DNA from: Rhizobium chutanense
GTDB taxonomy: Bacteria > Pseudomonadota > Alphaproteobacteria > Rhizobiales > Rhizobiaceae
Assembly: GCF_002531935.1 (NCBI RefSeq)
Contig: NZ_NWSV01000016.1
Span: 1-64,000, forward strand
Direction of reading: 5' to 3'
DNA: 64,000 nucleotides
In this document: in pieces, positions 55,095 through 63,509 of the stretch
How positions within the stretch are numbered: the first letter of the stretch is position 1
Layout: each line of letters opens with the position of its first letter
Position numbers and translations under genes: made by a program
The notes under the pieces: model-generated
The model's input: the letters and a program-made list of their open reading frames with translations, nothing else
Told to the model about the DNA's origin: nothing
Database searches by the model: none

Positions 55095-55156
55095 AAATGC
55101 CAATATAGTAGCAATTATCTCGCGGATCTGAGGTAAATGCCATTATGTTCGCATTT
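55095..55156. promoter_or_regulatory. Twin operator AAATGC-N10-GCA(A/T)TT
   Basis: AAATGC-N10-GCAATT at 55095-55116 and AAATGC-N10-GCATTT at 55135-55156 are spaced by 40 bases. The second overlaps the ATG at 55145 of the helix-turn-helix gene. Two equal palindromes over a promoter and start codon are the signature of autorepression by a HipB-like protein. Confidence 0.7.
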
Positions 55157-55468
55157 AATCTGACATCTCCTGCCGAGGTGATCGGTGGCCTTTCGGAGAG
55201 AATGAAGCGTCGACGCATCGATGCCAGCCTTACCCAGAGGGAACTGGCAGCGAGGGCCGGCGTTTCCTATGGATCTCTGAGATTGTTTGAGGAGACAGGA
55301 AAGATTTCGCTCGAAGCTCTTGTGAAGATCGCCTTTGTCCTGGAAGCCGAAGCAGAATTCGAGCATTTGTTTCCGCCTCGGCCACCCAAGACGATTGCCG
55401 ATGTCATTGGCCGTCCTGTCAGGCAGAGGGTGCGTAAAAGACGAAATTCAAGCCAGTCCGGAAAATGA
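55145..55468 (+). CDS. HipB-like XRE helix-turn-helix regulator, orphan
   Basis: A 107-residue protein. Residues about 18-70 are an XRE helix-turn-helix (RMKRRRIDASLTQRELAARA, then GVSYGSLRLFEETGKIS). The basic C-terminal tail (TIADVIGRPVRQRVRKRR) is typical of HipB-like antitoxins that sit in front of HipA kinases. Here no hipA follows: the stop is about 85 bases before a RIME-like repeat. It is either an orphan antitoxin or a stand-alone regulator. Twin palindromes cover its own start. Confidence 0.82.
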   Translation: MFAFNLTSPAEVIGGLSERMKRRRIDASLTQRELAARAGVSYGSLRLFEETGKISLEALVKIAFVLEAEAEFEHLFPPRPPKTIADVIGRPVRQRVRKRRNSSQSGK

Positions 55469-55552
55469 GCACCGTTCTCGATCTTGGCGGACAGTCACGG
55501 CTGTCCGGTTCGGGGCAGTCTTGCAACCGGCTAGATAGTTGACCAATTGGCT

Positions 55553-55692
55553 GCCCCTCACCCTAGCCCTCTCCCCGTAAAAACGGGGCGAGGGGACGTG
55601 CCTTGCGAGAGATTGGTGGGGAACGGAGAGGTTGCGGCATGGTCCCTTCGCCCCGTTTACGGGGAGAAGGTGGCGGCAGCCGGATGAGGGGC
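55553..55692. repeat. RIME-like palindromic intergenic element, copy 2 (inverted)
   Basis: 140 bases from GCCCCTCACCCTAG to GGATGAGGGGC, the same length as, and inverted relative to, 6841-6980. It contains the paired CCCCGTAAAAACGGGG hairpin. It lies between the HipB-like gene and the lipoprotein gene. Confidence 0.75.
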
Positions 55693-55721
55693 CGCTATCG
55701 GATGCAGTTTCCGAAATCGTT

Positions 55722-56366
55722 TTAACTGCTCTTCTTGGTCTTCGCCGGCTGGGTGTCGAAGCCGACATTGACGCGCACCAGGGCGCCGGCGCCGACCGGC
55801 ATCTTGATGCCGTCCTTGCGGAAGATCACCTGGGTGCCCGGGGCACCGGCCGGGATTTCGGTCGCGAATTTGGTGACCTCGGAATAGAGCACGGTCTCGC
55901 CGTCGACGATGGAGACGCGGATCGGCAGCGTCACCGGGCCGGGGGCGCCGGCCGGGCCGGTGATCAGGCGCAGCTGGGCAACGACGGTCATCGTCAGGTT
56001 GGTGTCGCTCAGCGAGCACTGGCGGGTATAATCGCCGAAGGAGGCCTGGACGACGATCTGCTGCGGATCGTCCTTCTTGCCCTTGGCATAGGTGCGGAAG
56101 ATCGCATCCTGGTCACGCATGAAGATCTGCGGGCAGGCGCCCTGGACGACGGGTGCGACGGTGCCCTGCGCCGTCTTGGCGGTGCCGATCGACGGATTGT
56201 TCGAGGAGGGGTTGGCGGGTGCCAGCGGCATGATCTGGGCATTGCCGCTCGGCTGAGCCGCAGCCGCCGGCTTGCTGTCGCCGCCTATGCCGAGGGAATT
56301 GCAACTCGTCAGCAGGGCAAGAACAGATGCGGAGACGATGAGACGCGAGACCTTGCCGAGCACCAT
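55722..56366 (-). CDS. Predicted lipoprotein of unknown function
   Basis: A 214-residue protein with lipoprotein signal (LIVSASVLALLTSC, lipobox LTSC), a disordered Pro/Ala/Ser/Asn-rich linker at residues about 30-70, and an ordered beta-rich domain with a cysteine pair (GACPQIF, RQCSLSD). The ATG at 56366 with AAGGGA upstream was chosen. It likely sits in the outer membrane facing the periplasm. No function can be assigned; it is divergent from thrC. Confidence 0.78.
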   Translation of the reverse strand: MVLGKVSRLIVSASVLALLTSCNSLGIGGDSKPAAAAQPSGNAQIMPLAPANPSSNNPSIGTAKTAQGTVAPVVQGACPQIFMRDQDAIFRTYAKGKKDDPQQIVVQASFGDYTRQCSLSDTNLTMTVVAQLRLITGPAGAPGPVTLPIRVSIVDGETVLYSEVTKFATEIPAGAPGTQVIFRKDGIKMPVGAGALVRVNVGFDTQPAKTKKSS

Positions 56367-56629
56367 ATTCCATCCCTTGTACAAGCGTTTCTTGGCGGCC
56401 CCATGTCTTTTCCGCGAGGCCTTTCATGACGGTTTGCGATGGTCTATATCAGCGGCGCAAACAAAAATCGATTGGGTAAGCACCGTTTTGATGCACTTTT
56501 CGCCGCCGGATGCGGGCAACTTCAACAGGATACCCGCGATGGCGCGCCTCAAGGGCAGCCCCTCTCCCATTTTCGGCGAAGCGCGCCACGGCTGCGCCCC
56601 GCCGGGTTTCTTCCAGCGATAGATCAAGG

Positions 56630-58054
56630 ATGACTGACGTGGACTATATCTCGACCCGCGGCGAGGCCCCTGCCCTCGGCTTTTGCGACGCCCTGCTGAC
56701 CGGGCTGGCGCGCGACGGCGGGCTCTACGTTCCCCGGCAATGGCCGAGTTTTTCCAAGAAGCAGATCCGGGCGCTGCGCGGCAAGAGCTATCAGGAGGTC
56801 GCCTTCACCATCCTGTCGCCCTTCACCAATGGCGAGATCCCCGACGATACCTTCCGGGCGATGATCGACGAGGCCTACGGCACCTTCCGCCATCCGGCGA
56901 TCGCGCCGCTCGTCCAGACCGGGCCGAACAGCTTCGTCATGGAGCTGTTTCACGGCACGACGCTCGCCTTCAAGGACGTGGCGATGCAGCTGCTGGCGCG
57001 CCTGATGGATTATGCGCTGGAAAAGCGCGGCGAGCGGGCGACGATCGTCGGCGCCACCTCGGGCGATACCGGGGGTGCCGCGATCGATGCCTTTGCGGGG
57101 CGCGAGCGCACCGACATCTTCATCCTCTTCCCGCACGGCAAGGTCTCACCGGTGCAGCAGCGGCAGATGACGACCTCGACGTCTTCGAACGTGCATGCGC
57201 TCGCCGTCGAAGGCAATTTCGACGACTGCCAGAATCTGGTGAAGGCGATGTTCAACGACGCGGCCTTCCGCGACAAGGTGCGGCTTTCCGGCGTCAACTC
57301 GATCAACTGGGCGCGCATCATGGCCCAGATCGTCTATTACTTCACGACGGCCGTCGCACTCGGCGGGCCGGACCGGAAGATCTCGTTTACGGTGCCGACC
57401 GGCAATTTCGGCGATATTTTCGCCGGCTACTGCGCCAAGCGCATGGGCCTGCCGATCGACCGGCTTGTCATCGCCACCAATGAAAACGACATTCTGGCGC
57501 GGACGCTGAAGACCGGCCGCTACGATATGAAGGCGGTCAAGGCGACGACCTCGCCGTCGATGGACATCCAGATCTCCTCGAATTTCGAACGGCTGCTGTT
57601 CGAAGCCTATGGGCGCGACACCTCCAAGGTGCGCGCGGCGATGGAAAGCCTCAAGCAATCGGGCGGTTTCGAGATCGGCGCGCAAGCGCTGAAGGCGATC
57701 CGCCGCGATTTCCGCGCCGGCCGCGCCAGCGAGAAGGAGGTGGCCGCGACGATCCGCAAGACCCATGCCGAGACCGGTTATCTCCTCGATCCGCATTCGG
57801 CGATCGGCGTCTTCGTCGCCAACAAGAAGGAAAAGCCGAATACGCCGATGGTGACGCTTTCGACCGCGCATCCGGCGAAATTCCCGGCCGCCGTAAAATC
57901 GGCCTGCGGTATTGACCCGGCGCTTCCGACGTGGCTTGCTGATCTGATGCACAGGGAGGAGCGCTTCCAGATCATCGAACCGGAGCTGAAAGCCGTAGAA
58001 ACCTTTATCGGCAAACACGCCCGCGGCGAGACGACGGCAGGCGCAGAAAGATAG
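56630..58054 (+). CDS. thrC: Threonine synthase
   Basis: A 474-residue PLP enzyme converting O-phosphohomoserine to threonine. N-terminal YISTRGEAPALGFCDALLTG and LARDGGLYVPRQWP are typical of the long (type II) threonine synthase. The PLP lysine is in LAFKDVAMQL near residue 114; ATSGDTGGAAIDAF and TGNFGDIFAGY bind the cofactor phosphate. AAGGATG precedes the start. It begins a tight run with an M16 peptidase, a GNAT enzyme and an EAL protein. Confidence 0.95.
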   Translation: MTDVDYISTRGEAPALGFCDALLTGLARDGGLYVPRQWPSFSKKQIRALRGKSYQEVAFTILSPFTNGEIPDDTFRAMIDEAYGTFRHPAIAPLVQTGPNSFVMELFHGTTLAFKDVAMQLLARLMDYALEKRGERATIVGATSGDTGGAAIDAFAGRERTDIFILFPHGKVSPVQQRQMTTSTSSNVHALAVEGNFDDCQNLVKAMFNDAAFRDKVRLSGVNSINWARIMAQIVYYFTTAVALGGPDRKISFTVPTGNFGDIFAGYCAKRMGLPIDRLVIATNENDILARTLKTGRYDMKAVKATTSPSMDIQISSNFERLLFEAYGRDTSKVRAAMESLKQSGGFEIGAQALKAIRRDFRAGRASEKEVAATIRKTHAETGYLLDPHSAIGVFVANKKEKPNTPMVTLSTAHPAKFPAAVKSACGIDPALPTWLADLMHREERFQIIEPELKAVETFIGKHARGETTAGAER

Positions 58055-58057
58055 CCA

Positions 58058-59353
58058 ATGACAGTTGAGTGCACCCGGCTGAAATCCGGGCTGACAGTAG
58101 TGACAGAGACCATGCCGCACCTTGAAAGCGTTGCGCTCGGCGTCTGGATCAAATCGGGATCGCGTAACGAGACGGAAGACGAGCACGGCATCGCCCACCT
58201 GCTCGAGCACATGGCCTTCAAGGGCACGGCGCGCCGCTCGGCCCGCCAGATCGCCGAGGAAATCGAGGATGTGGGCGGCGAAGTCAACGCCGCCACCTCG
58301 ACCGAGACGACCTCCTATTACGCCCGCGTCCTCAAGGATCACGTGCCGCTCGCCGTCGACATCCTCGCCGACATTCTGACGGAATCGGCCTTCGAGGAGG
58401 AGGAGCTGGAGCGTGAGAAGCAGGTGATCCTGCAGGAGATCAACGCCGCCAACGACACGCCCGACGACGTGGTGTTCGACCGCTTCTCCGAGGTCGCCTA
58501 TCGCGACCAGACGCTCGGCCGGCCGATCCTCGGCACGCCTGATACCGTCGTCTCCTTCACGCCGCAGCAGATCCGCACCTATCTCGGCCGCAACTACACG
58601 ACCGATCGCATGTTCGTGGTCGCCACCGGTGCCGTCGAGCATGAAGAATTCGTCCGCATGGTCGAGGATCGTTTCGCGAGCCTCCCGACCCAGCCTTCGG
58701 CCCCGCCGGTGATGGAAGCGGCGCGTTATATCGGCGGCAGCGTACGCGAACCGCGCGACCTGATGGATGCGCAGATCCTGCTCGGCTTCGAGGGCAAACC
58801 CTACCACGCCCGCGATTTCTACTGTTCGCAGATCCTTGCCAATATCCTCGGCGGCGGCATGTCCTCCCGGCTGTTCCAGGAAGTGCGCGAGTTCCGCGGT
58901 CTCTGCTATTCCGTCTATGCCTTCCACTGGGGCTTTTCCGACACCGGCATTTTCGGCATTCATGCCGCGACCGGCGGCGAAAACCTGCCGGAACTGGTGC
59001 CCGTCATCATCGACGAGCTGCACAAGTCAGCCGATCAGATCCACCAGAAGGAAATCGAGCGCGCCCGCGCCCAGATCCGCGCCCAGCTGCTGATGGGCCA
59101 GGAAAGCCCGGCGTCGCGTGCCGGCCAGATCGCACGGCAGATGATGCTCTACGGCCGGCCGATCTCCAATCCGGAGATGATGGAACGGCTTGAGGGCATC
59201 ACCATCGAGCGGCTGACGGATCTCGCCGGCCGGCTGTTCTACGACACGGTGCCGACGCTTTCGGCAATCGGGCCGCTGGAACAGCTCGCACCGATGGAAG
59301 ACATCACCGCCTCGCTTTCGGTCCCGGCGTCGAAGACGCTGCAGGCAAGCTGA
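58058..59353 (+). CDS. M16-family zinc metallopeptidase (processing-peptidase-like)
   Basis: A 431-residue protein with the inverted zinc motif HLLEHMAFKG (HxxEH) near residue 46 and the downstream glutamate in the KQVILQEINAAND region. The two-domain organisation and length are those of bacterial proteins related to mitochondrial processing peptidase beta. It begins 3 bases after the thrC stop. In rhizobia and relatives this gene commonly follows thrC. Natural substrates are not known. Confidence 0.93.
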   Translation: MTVECTRLKSGLTVVTETMPHLESVALGVWIKSGSRNETEDEHGIAHLLEHMAFKGTARRSARQIAEEIEDVGGEVNAATSTETTSYYARVLKDHVPLAVDILADILTESAFEEEELEREKQVILQEINAANDTPDDVVFDRFSEVAYRDQTLGRPILGTPDTVVSFTPQQIRTYLGRNYTTDRMFVVATGAVEHEEFVRMVEDRFASLPTQPSAPPVMEAARYIGGSVREPRDLMDAQILLGFEGKPYHARDFYCSQILANILGGGMSSRLFQEVREFRGLCYSVYAFHWGFSDTGIFGIHAATGGENLPELVPVIIDELHKSADQIHQKEIERARAQIRAQLLMGQESPASRAGQIARQMMLYGRPISNPEMMERLEGITIERLTDLAGRLFYDTVPTLSAIGPLEQLAPMEDITASLSVPASKTLQAS

Positions 59354-59381
59354 GCCGACGTCTGTCTGCCGGGAGTGATCG

Positions 59382-59996
59382 ATGCCAAAATCCGTTTTTC
59401 GGTTTCTGTCGCGGCAGCCGGATGCGGTCGAGCTGGAAAACGACAGATATCTGTTGCGCCTGCCGCGCTACCAGGATTTCAACCAGTGGCATCGGCTGCG
59501 CGCCGAAAGCCGCCGGTTCCTGGAACCCTGGGAGCCGACATGGCGGCGCGACGAGCTGACGGAGGGCGCCTACCGCGCCCGCGTCATCCGCGGCAAGCAG
59601 GAATATGCCTCGGGCCAGGCGATCCCGCTGTTCATCTTTCTCAAGGAAGACAAGACGCTCGTCGGCGGCATCACCATCGGTTATATCAGGCGGGGTGCGG
59701 CACAAAGCTGCATGATCGGCTACTGGATGGGCGAACGCCATGCCGGCCAGGGGCATATGTTCGCCGCTCTTCAAATGGTTATTCCTTACATCTTCACCGG
59801 GCTTGAGTTGCACCGTATCGAAGCAGCCTGTATTCCAGATAACGCGCGCAGCATCCGTCTGCTTGAAAAGGCCGGGTTTCAGCGGGAAGGCTATCTGCGC
59901 GGATATTTGAAGATCAACGGTCAGTGGCATGACCATGTGATGTTTTCACGTCTCGCCACCGATACGGATAAAGGCAGGAAAACCGACAGCCGATGA
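59382..59996 (+). CDS. GNAT-family N-acetyltransferase, RimJ/RimL-like
   Basis: A 204-residue acetyltransferase with IGYWMGERHAGQGHMFAALQ (the acetyl-CoA loop) and LELHRIEAACIPDNARSIRL, then LLEKAGFQREGYLRGYLKIN, all typical of RimJ/RimL-type N-alpha or side-chain acetyltransferases. Its stop overlaps the start of the EAL-protein gene (ATGA). Third gene of the thrC run. Target unknown. Confidence 0.9.
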   Translation: MPKSVFRFLSRQPDAVELENDRYLLRLPRYQDFNQWHRLRAESRRFLEPWEPTWRRDELTEGAYRARVIRGKQEYASGQAIPLFIFLKEDKTLVGGITIGYIRRGAAQSCMIGYWMGERHAGQGHMFAALQMVIPYIFTGLELHRIEAACIPDNARSIRLLEKAGFQREGYLRGYLKINGQWHDHVMFSRLATDTDKGRKTDSR

Positions 59997-62905
59997 CCAG
60001 AGACCGCATGCTGCCCAAATCACCGTCCGGACGAGTGATCGCGGTGATCGCAGCCTTTTTGCTGGCGGCGTTCGCCTTGGTGGCGGGCGCTGCCCAGGCG
60101 GCCGAACCGGTGAAGATTTCCCGTGACGATACCGCGCTCGACCTGACGGCGACGACCGAAATCTACGTCAACCAGGGCGAAGCCTTCCAGGTTTCGACGG
60201 CTGCCGGCGCCGACGGCATCCGCCGCCGCATCGAGGTCAGAGCAAGCTCGGAAAACCACCAGGGCGACTGGGCGGTGTTTGCGCTCGCCAATGTTTCGGA
60301 AGAACAGCTCGAACGCGTCATCGTCGCGCCGCATTTCCGTCTGGTCAATTCCAAGCTGTTCTGGCCGGATCTCGGCTCGCAGCGTATCAGCGCCATCACG
60401 CCGAGCGAAGGTTTCGCGCTCGACCGGCAGCCGAGCGACGAGGCCGACGTCTTCCGCATCACGCTGAACCCCGGCGCCGTCATCACCTTCGTCGCCGAGC
60501 TGTCGACGCCGGAGCTGCCGCAGATCTATCTCTGGGAACCGAACGCCTACAAGGACACGATCAACGCCTTCACGCTCTATCGCGGCATCGTGCTCGGCAT
60601 TGCCGGCCTGCTGGCGGTGTTCCTGACCATCCTCTTCGTCGTCAAGGGCACCTCGATGCTGCCGGCAACCGCGGCGCTTGCCTGGGCGGTGCTCGGCTAT
60701 ATCTGCGTCGATTTCGGTTTTCTCGGCAAGCTGATCAGCGTCGCCTCGGCCGACCAGCGAATATGGCGCGCCTGCGCGGAAGTTGCGCTCGCCTCGAGTT
60801 TCGTCATCTTCCTGTTCACCTATCTCAACCTCAATCGCTGGCATGCGCATCTCGGTTACGCCACCCTTGCCTGGGTGCTCGGCCTTGCCCTGCTCTTCGG
60901 CGTGGCGATCTACGATCCGTCGATTGCCGCCGGCATCGCCAGGCTGTCCTTCGCGCTGACGGCGGCGACCGGCCTGCTTTTGATCATCTATCTCGGCTTC
61001 AACCGCTATGACCGCGCCATTCTGCTGGTGCCGGCCTGGGCGCTGACCCTCGTCTGGCTGTTCGGGGCGTGGCTGACAGTCACCGGCCGGCTCGACAACG
61101 ATATCATCCAGCCGGCGCTCGGCGGCGGCCTGGTGCTGATCGTGCTTCTGATCGGCTTCACCGTCATGCAGCACGCCTTTGCCGGCGGCGCCTTCCAGCA
61201 AGGGCTGTTTTCCGATCTCGAACGGCAATCGCTGGCCTTGACCGGCTCCGGCGACATGGTGTGGGACTGGGACGTGGCGCGCGATCGCGTCGTCACCATC
61301 CCCGACGTCTCGGTCAAGCTCGGCCTGTCGCCGGGCGCCATGCACGGGGCGGCGCGCAACTGGCTGCCGCGGCTGCATCCCGATGACCGCGACCGCTTCC
61401 GCGCCACGCTCGACGTGCTGCTCGAACACCGCCGCGGCCGGCTGAACCACGAATTCCGCATCCGCGCCGAGGACGGGCATTTCCACTGGCTGTTGATCCG
61501 CGCCCGGCCGGTGCTCGGCTCGAACGGCGAAATCATCCGCTGCGTCGGCACGATCGTCGACGTCACCGAGCAGAAGAACTCCGTCGAGCGGCTGCTGCAC
61601 GATGCGCTGCACGACAACCTCACCGGCCTGCCGAACCGTCAGGTCTTCCTCGACCGGCTGCAGTCGGTGCTGGCGCTGGCGCCGGGCGGAGAGACGCTGC
61701 GGCCGACGGTGATGGTGATCGACATCGACCGCTACAAGCTGGTCAACGATGCGCTCGGCGTCGCTGCCGGCGACAATATCCTGATCGCGCTGACGCGGCG
61801 GCTGCGCCGGCTGCTGAAGCCGCAGGACACGCTGGCGCGGCTTGCCGGCGACCAGTTCGGCCTGATCCTGGTGTCCGAGCACAATCCGGCCAAGGTCGCC
61901 GATTTCGCCGATGCGATCAGCAAGGCGATCATGGTGCCGATCAACTTCGCCAATCGCGAGATCATCCTGACGGCCTCGGTCGGGCTGGCCTCCTGGGTCG
62001 ACCGTCAGGAGAGCGCCACCGGCCTGCTCAGCGACGCCGAGCTTGCGATGTACCGGGCCAAACGGGCCGGCGGCAACCGCGTCGAACCGTTCCAGCCGGC
62101 CTTCCGCGATTTCGGCACCGACCGGCTGCAGCTGGAAACGGACCTGCGCCGCGCCATCGAGCGCAAGGAATTGTCGATGGTCTACCAGCCGATCGCCCGT
62201 CTGGAAGACGTCGAGGTCGCCGGTTTCGAGGCGTTGATGCGCTGGGAACATCCCAAACGCGGCAATATCCCGCCCTCCGAATTCATTCCGATCGCGGAAG
62301 CCTCCGATCTCATCGGCCCGCTCGGCATGTTCGCGCTGGAACAGGCGACCAACGATCTGATGGGCTGGCAGACCCAGACCGGCGAACTGCCGATCTTCGT
62401 CTCGATCAACCTGTCGAGCGTGCAGTTGCTCAACAACGAACTCTATGACGACGTGCGCTCGGTCCTCGCCAAGACGCATTGCCAGCCCTCGCGCCTCAAG
62501 CTCGAGCTGACGGAATCCATGGTGATGGAAAATCCGGAGCAGGCGCGCCTCGTGCTGCAGAAGCTGAAGGAAGCCGGCATCGGGCTGGCGCTCGACGATT
62601 TCGGCACCGGCTATTCGTCGCTTGCCTATCTCACCCGCTTCCCCTTCGATACGATCAAGCTCGACAAGGCGCTGGTGCGCGACGGCAGCGACAAGAAGGC
62701 GACCGTGCTGCGATCGGTGATCTCGATGGCGCGCGAACTCGAGATGAAGGTGGTGGCGGAGGGGATCGAATCCAACGAGGATGCGATCGAACTCGCCAAG
62801 ATGGGCTGCAGCTACGGTCAGAGCTACCTGTTCGGGCCGCCGATCCCTTCGGAATCGGTGCTGCGACTGCTGCGGGAGCGCTTTCCGCTGACGAAGCGGG
62901 CCTGA
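59993..62905 (+). CDS. 7TM-DISM / PAS / degenerate GGDEF / EAL membrane protein (c-di-GMP phosphodiesterase)
   Basis: A 970-residue inner-membrane protein. A signal peptide (VIAVIAAFLLAAFALVAGAA) is followed by a periplasmic beta domain (about 40-190), seven helices (about 195-400), a PAS domain (about 415-535) and GGDEF (about 545-700). The GGDEF signature reads AGDQF near 618, so cyclase activity is probably lost. The EAL domain has EALMRWEHP near 745, ELTES, DDFGTGYSS near 867 and AEGIES, consistent with an active phosphodiesterase. It is translationally coupled to the GNAT gene. Confidence 0.92.
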   Translation: MTRDRMLPKSPSGRVIAVIAAFLLAAFALVAGAAQAAEPVKISRDDTALDLTATTEIYVNQGEAFQVSTAAGADGIRRRIEVRASSENHQGDWAVFALANVSEEQLERVIVAPHFRLVNSKLFWPDLGSQRISAITPSEGFALDRQPSDEADVFRITLNPGAVITFVAELSTPELPQIYLWEPNAYKDTINAFTLYRGIVLGIAGLLAVFLTILFVVKGTSMLPATAALAWAVLGYICVDFGFLGKLISVASADQRIWRACAEVALASSFVIFLFTYLNLNRWHAHLGYATLAWVLGLALLFGVAIYDPSIAAGIARLSFALTAATGLLLIIYLGFNRYDRAILLVPAWALTLVWLFGAWLTVTGRLDNDIIQPALGGGLVLIVLLIGFTVMQHAFAGGAFQQGLFSDLERQSLALTGSGDMVWDWDVARDRVVTIPDVSVKLGLSPGAMHGAARNWLPRLHPDDRDRFRATLDVLLEHRRGRLNHEFRIRAEDGHFHWLLIRARPVLGSNGEIIRCVGTIVDVTEQKNSVERLLHDALHDNLTGLPNRQVFLDRLQSVLALAPGGETLRPTVMVIDIDRYKLVNDALGVAAGDNILIALTRRLRRLLKPQDTLARLAGDQFGLILVSEHNPAKVADFADAISKAIMVPINFANREIILTASVGLASWVDRQESATGLLSDAELAMYRAKRAGGNRVEPFQPAFRDFGTDRLQLETDLRRAIERKELSMVYQPIARLEDVEVAGFEALMRWEHPKRGNIPPSEFIPIAEASDLIGPLGMFALEQATNDLMGWQTQTGELPIFVSINLSSVQLLNNELYDDVRSVLAKTHCQPSRLKLELTESMVMENPEQARLVLQKLKEAGIGLALDDFGTGYSSLAYLTRFPFDTIKLDKALVRDGSDKKATVLRSVISMARELEMKVVAEGIESNEDAIELAKMGCSYGQSYLFGPPIPSESVLRLLRERFPLTKRA

Positions 62906-62918
62906 GCGGCGGTCGGCC

Positions 62919-63404
62919 TCAGCGCTCGACAGGAACGCTCAAGCCGACCTTCACCCGATCCATCGCGACGAATGTGCGAAAGCGCTTGACGTTGTTATTG
63001 CCGAAAAACAGCCGCCGCGTCAGAGCCTCGTAGTCGGCCATGGCCGGGACGACGATGACCAGAACGAAATCCGCCTCGCCGGTGACGTAGTAACACTGCT
63101 GGATTTCAGGCGCGGCCGCGAACTGGCTTTTGGCCTCTTCGATCTGTTTTGCCGTTTCGCTGATAACCTCGACCTCCACGAAGATGGTGATCGATTGGCC
63201 AAGGGCTGCGGGGTCGAGAACGGCGACATTCGCCTGGATGACCCCCTCCTCCGCCATCCGTTTGATCCGGCGCTGGACGGCCGGCGCAGACAGGCCGACG
63301 GCGTCGCCGATGGTTCGCTGCGGCGTGCTATTGTCCCTTTGCAGGATCGCCAGGATTTTGCGGTCGAAAGCATCCAGCTGCGGAGATTTCACCGATCGGC
63401 TCAA
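62919..63404 (-). CDS. Lrp/AsnC-family transcriptional regulator
   Basis: A 161-residue regulator: N-terminal winged helix (LDAFDRKILAILQRDNSTPQ, then TIGDAVGLSAPAVQRRIKRM) and a C-terminal RAM ligand domain (IQQCYYVTGEADFVLVIVVP). No ATG fits; a TTG at 63404 preceded by GGAG, or a GTG at 63392, are the best starts. It is divergent from the diaminopropionate ammonia-lyase gene and probably controls it in response to an amino acid. Confidence 0.86.
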   Translation of the reverse strand: MSRSVKSPQLDAFDRKILAILQRDNSTPQRTIGDAVGLSAPAVQRRIKRMAEEGVIQANVAVLDPAALGQSITIFVEVEVISETAKQIEEAKSQFAAAPEIQQCYYVTGEADFVLVIVVPAMADYEALTRRLFFGNNNVKRFRTFVAMDRVKVGLSVPVER

Positions 63405-63509
63405 AACGAAGGCTCCAACGAAACAAACTTGCAAAAGTACCGGCGAAATACAGCGCCTTTTTCACTTGGGTTGCAATATGTTTCAACCGGTAGCACAAGT
63501 GAGGCCCGC

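Noticed and set aside
57146..59023. Long minus-strand frame opposite thrC and the M16 gene
   Set aside because: Spans two real genes on the other strand, which a true gene would not be expected to do.
60020..62479. Long minus-strand frame opposite the EAL protein
   Set aside because: Antisense to a well-supported multi-domain protein; no start signal and no recognisable domain.
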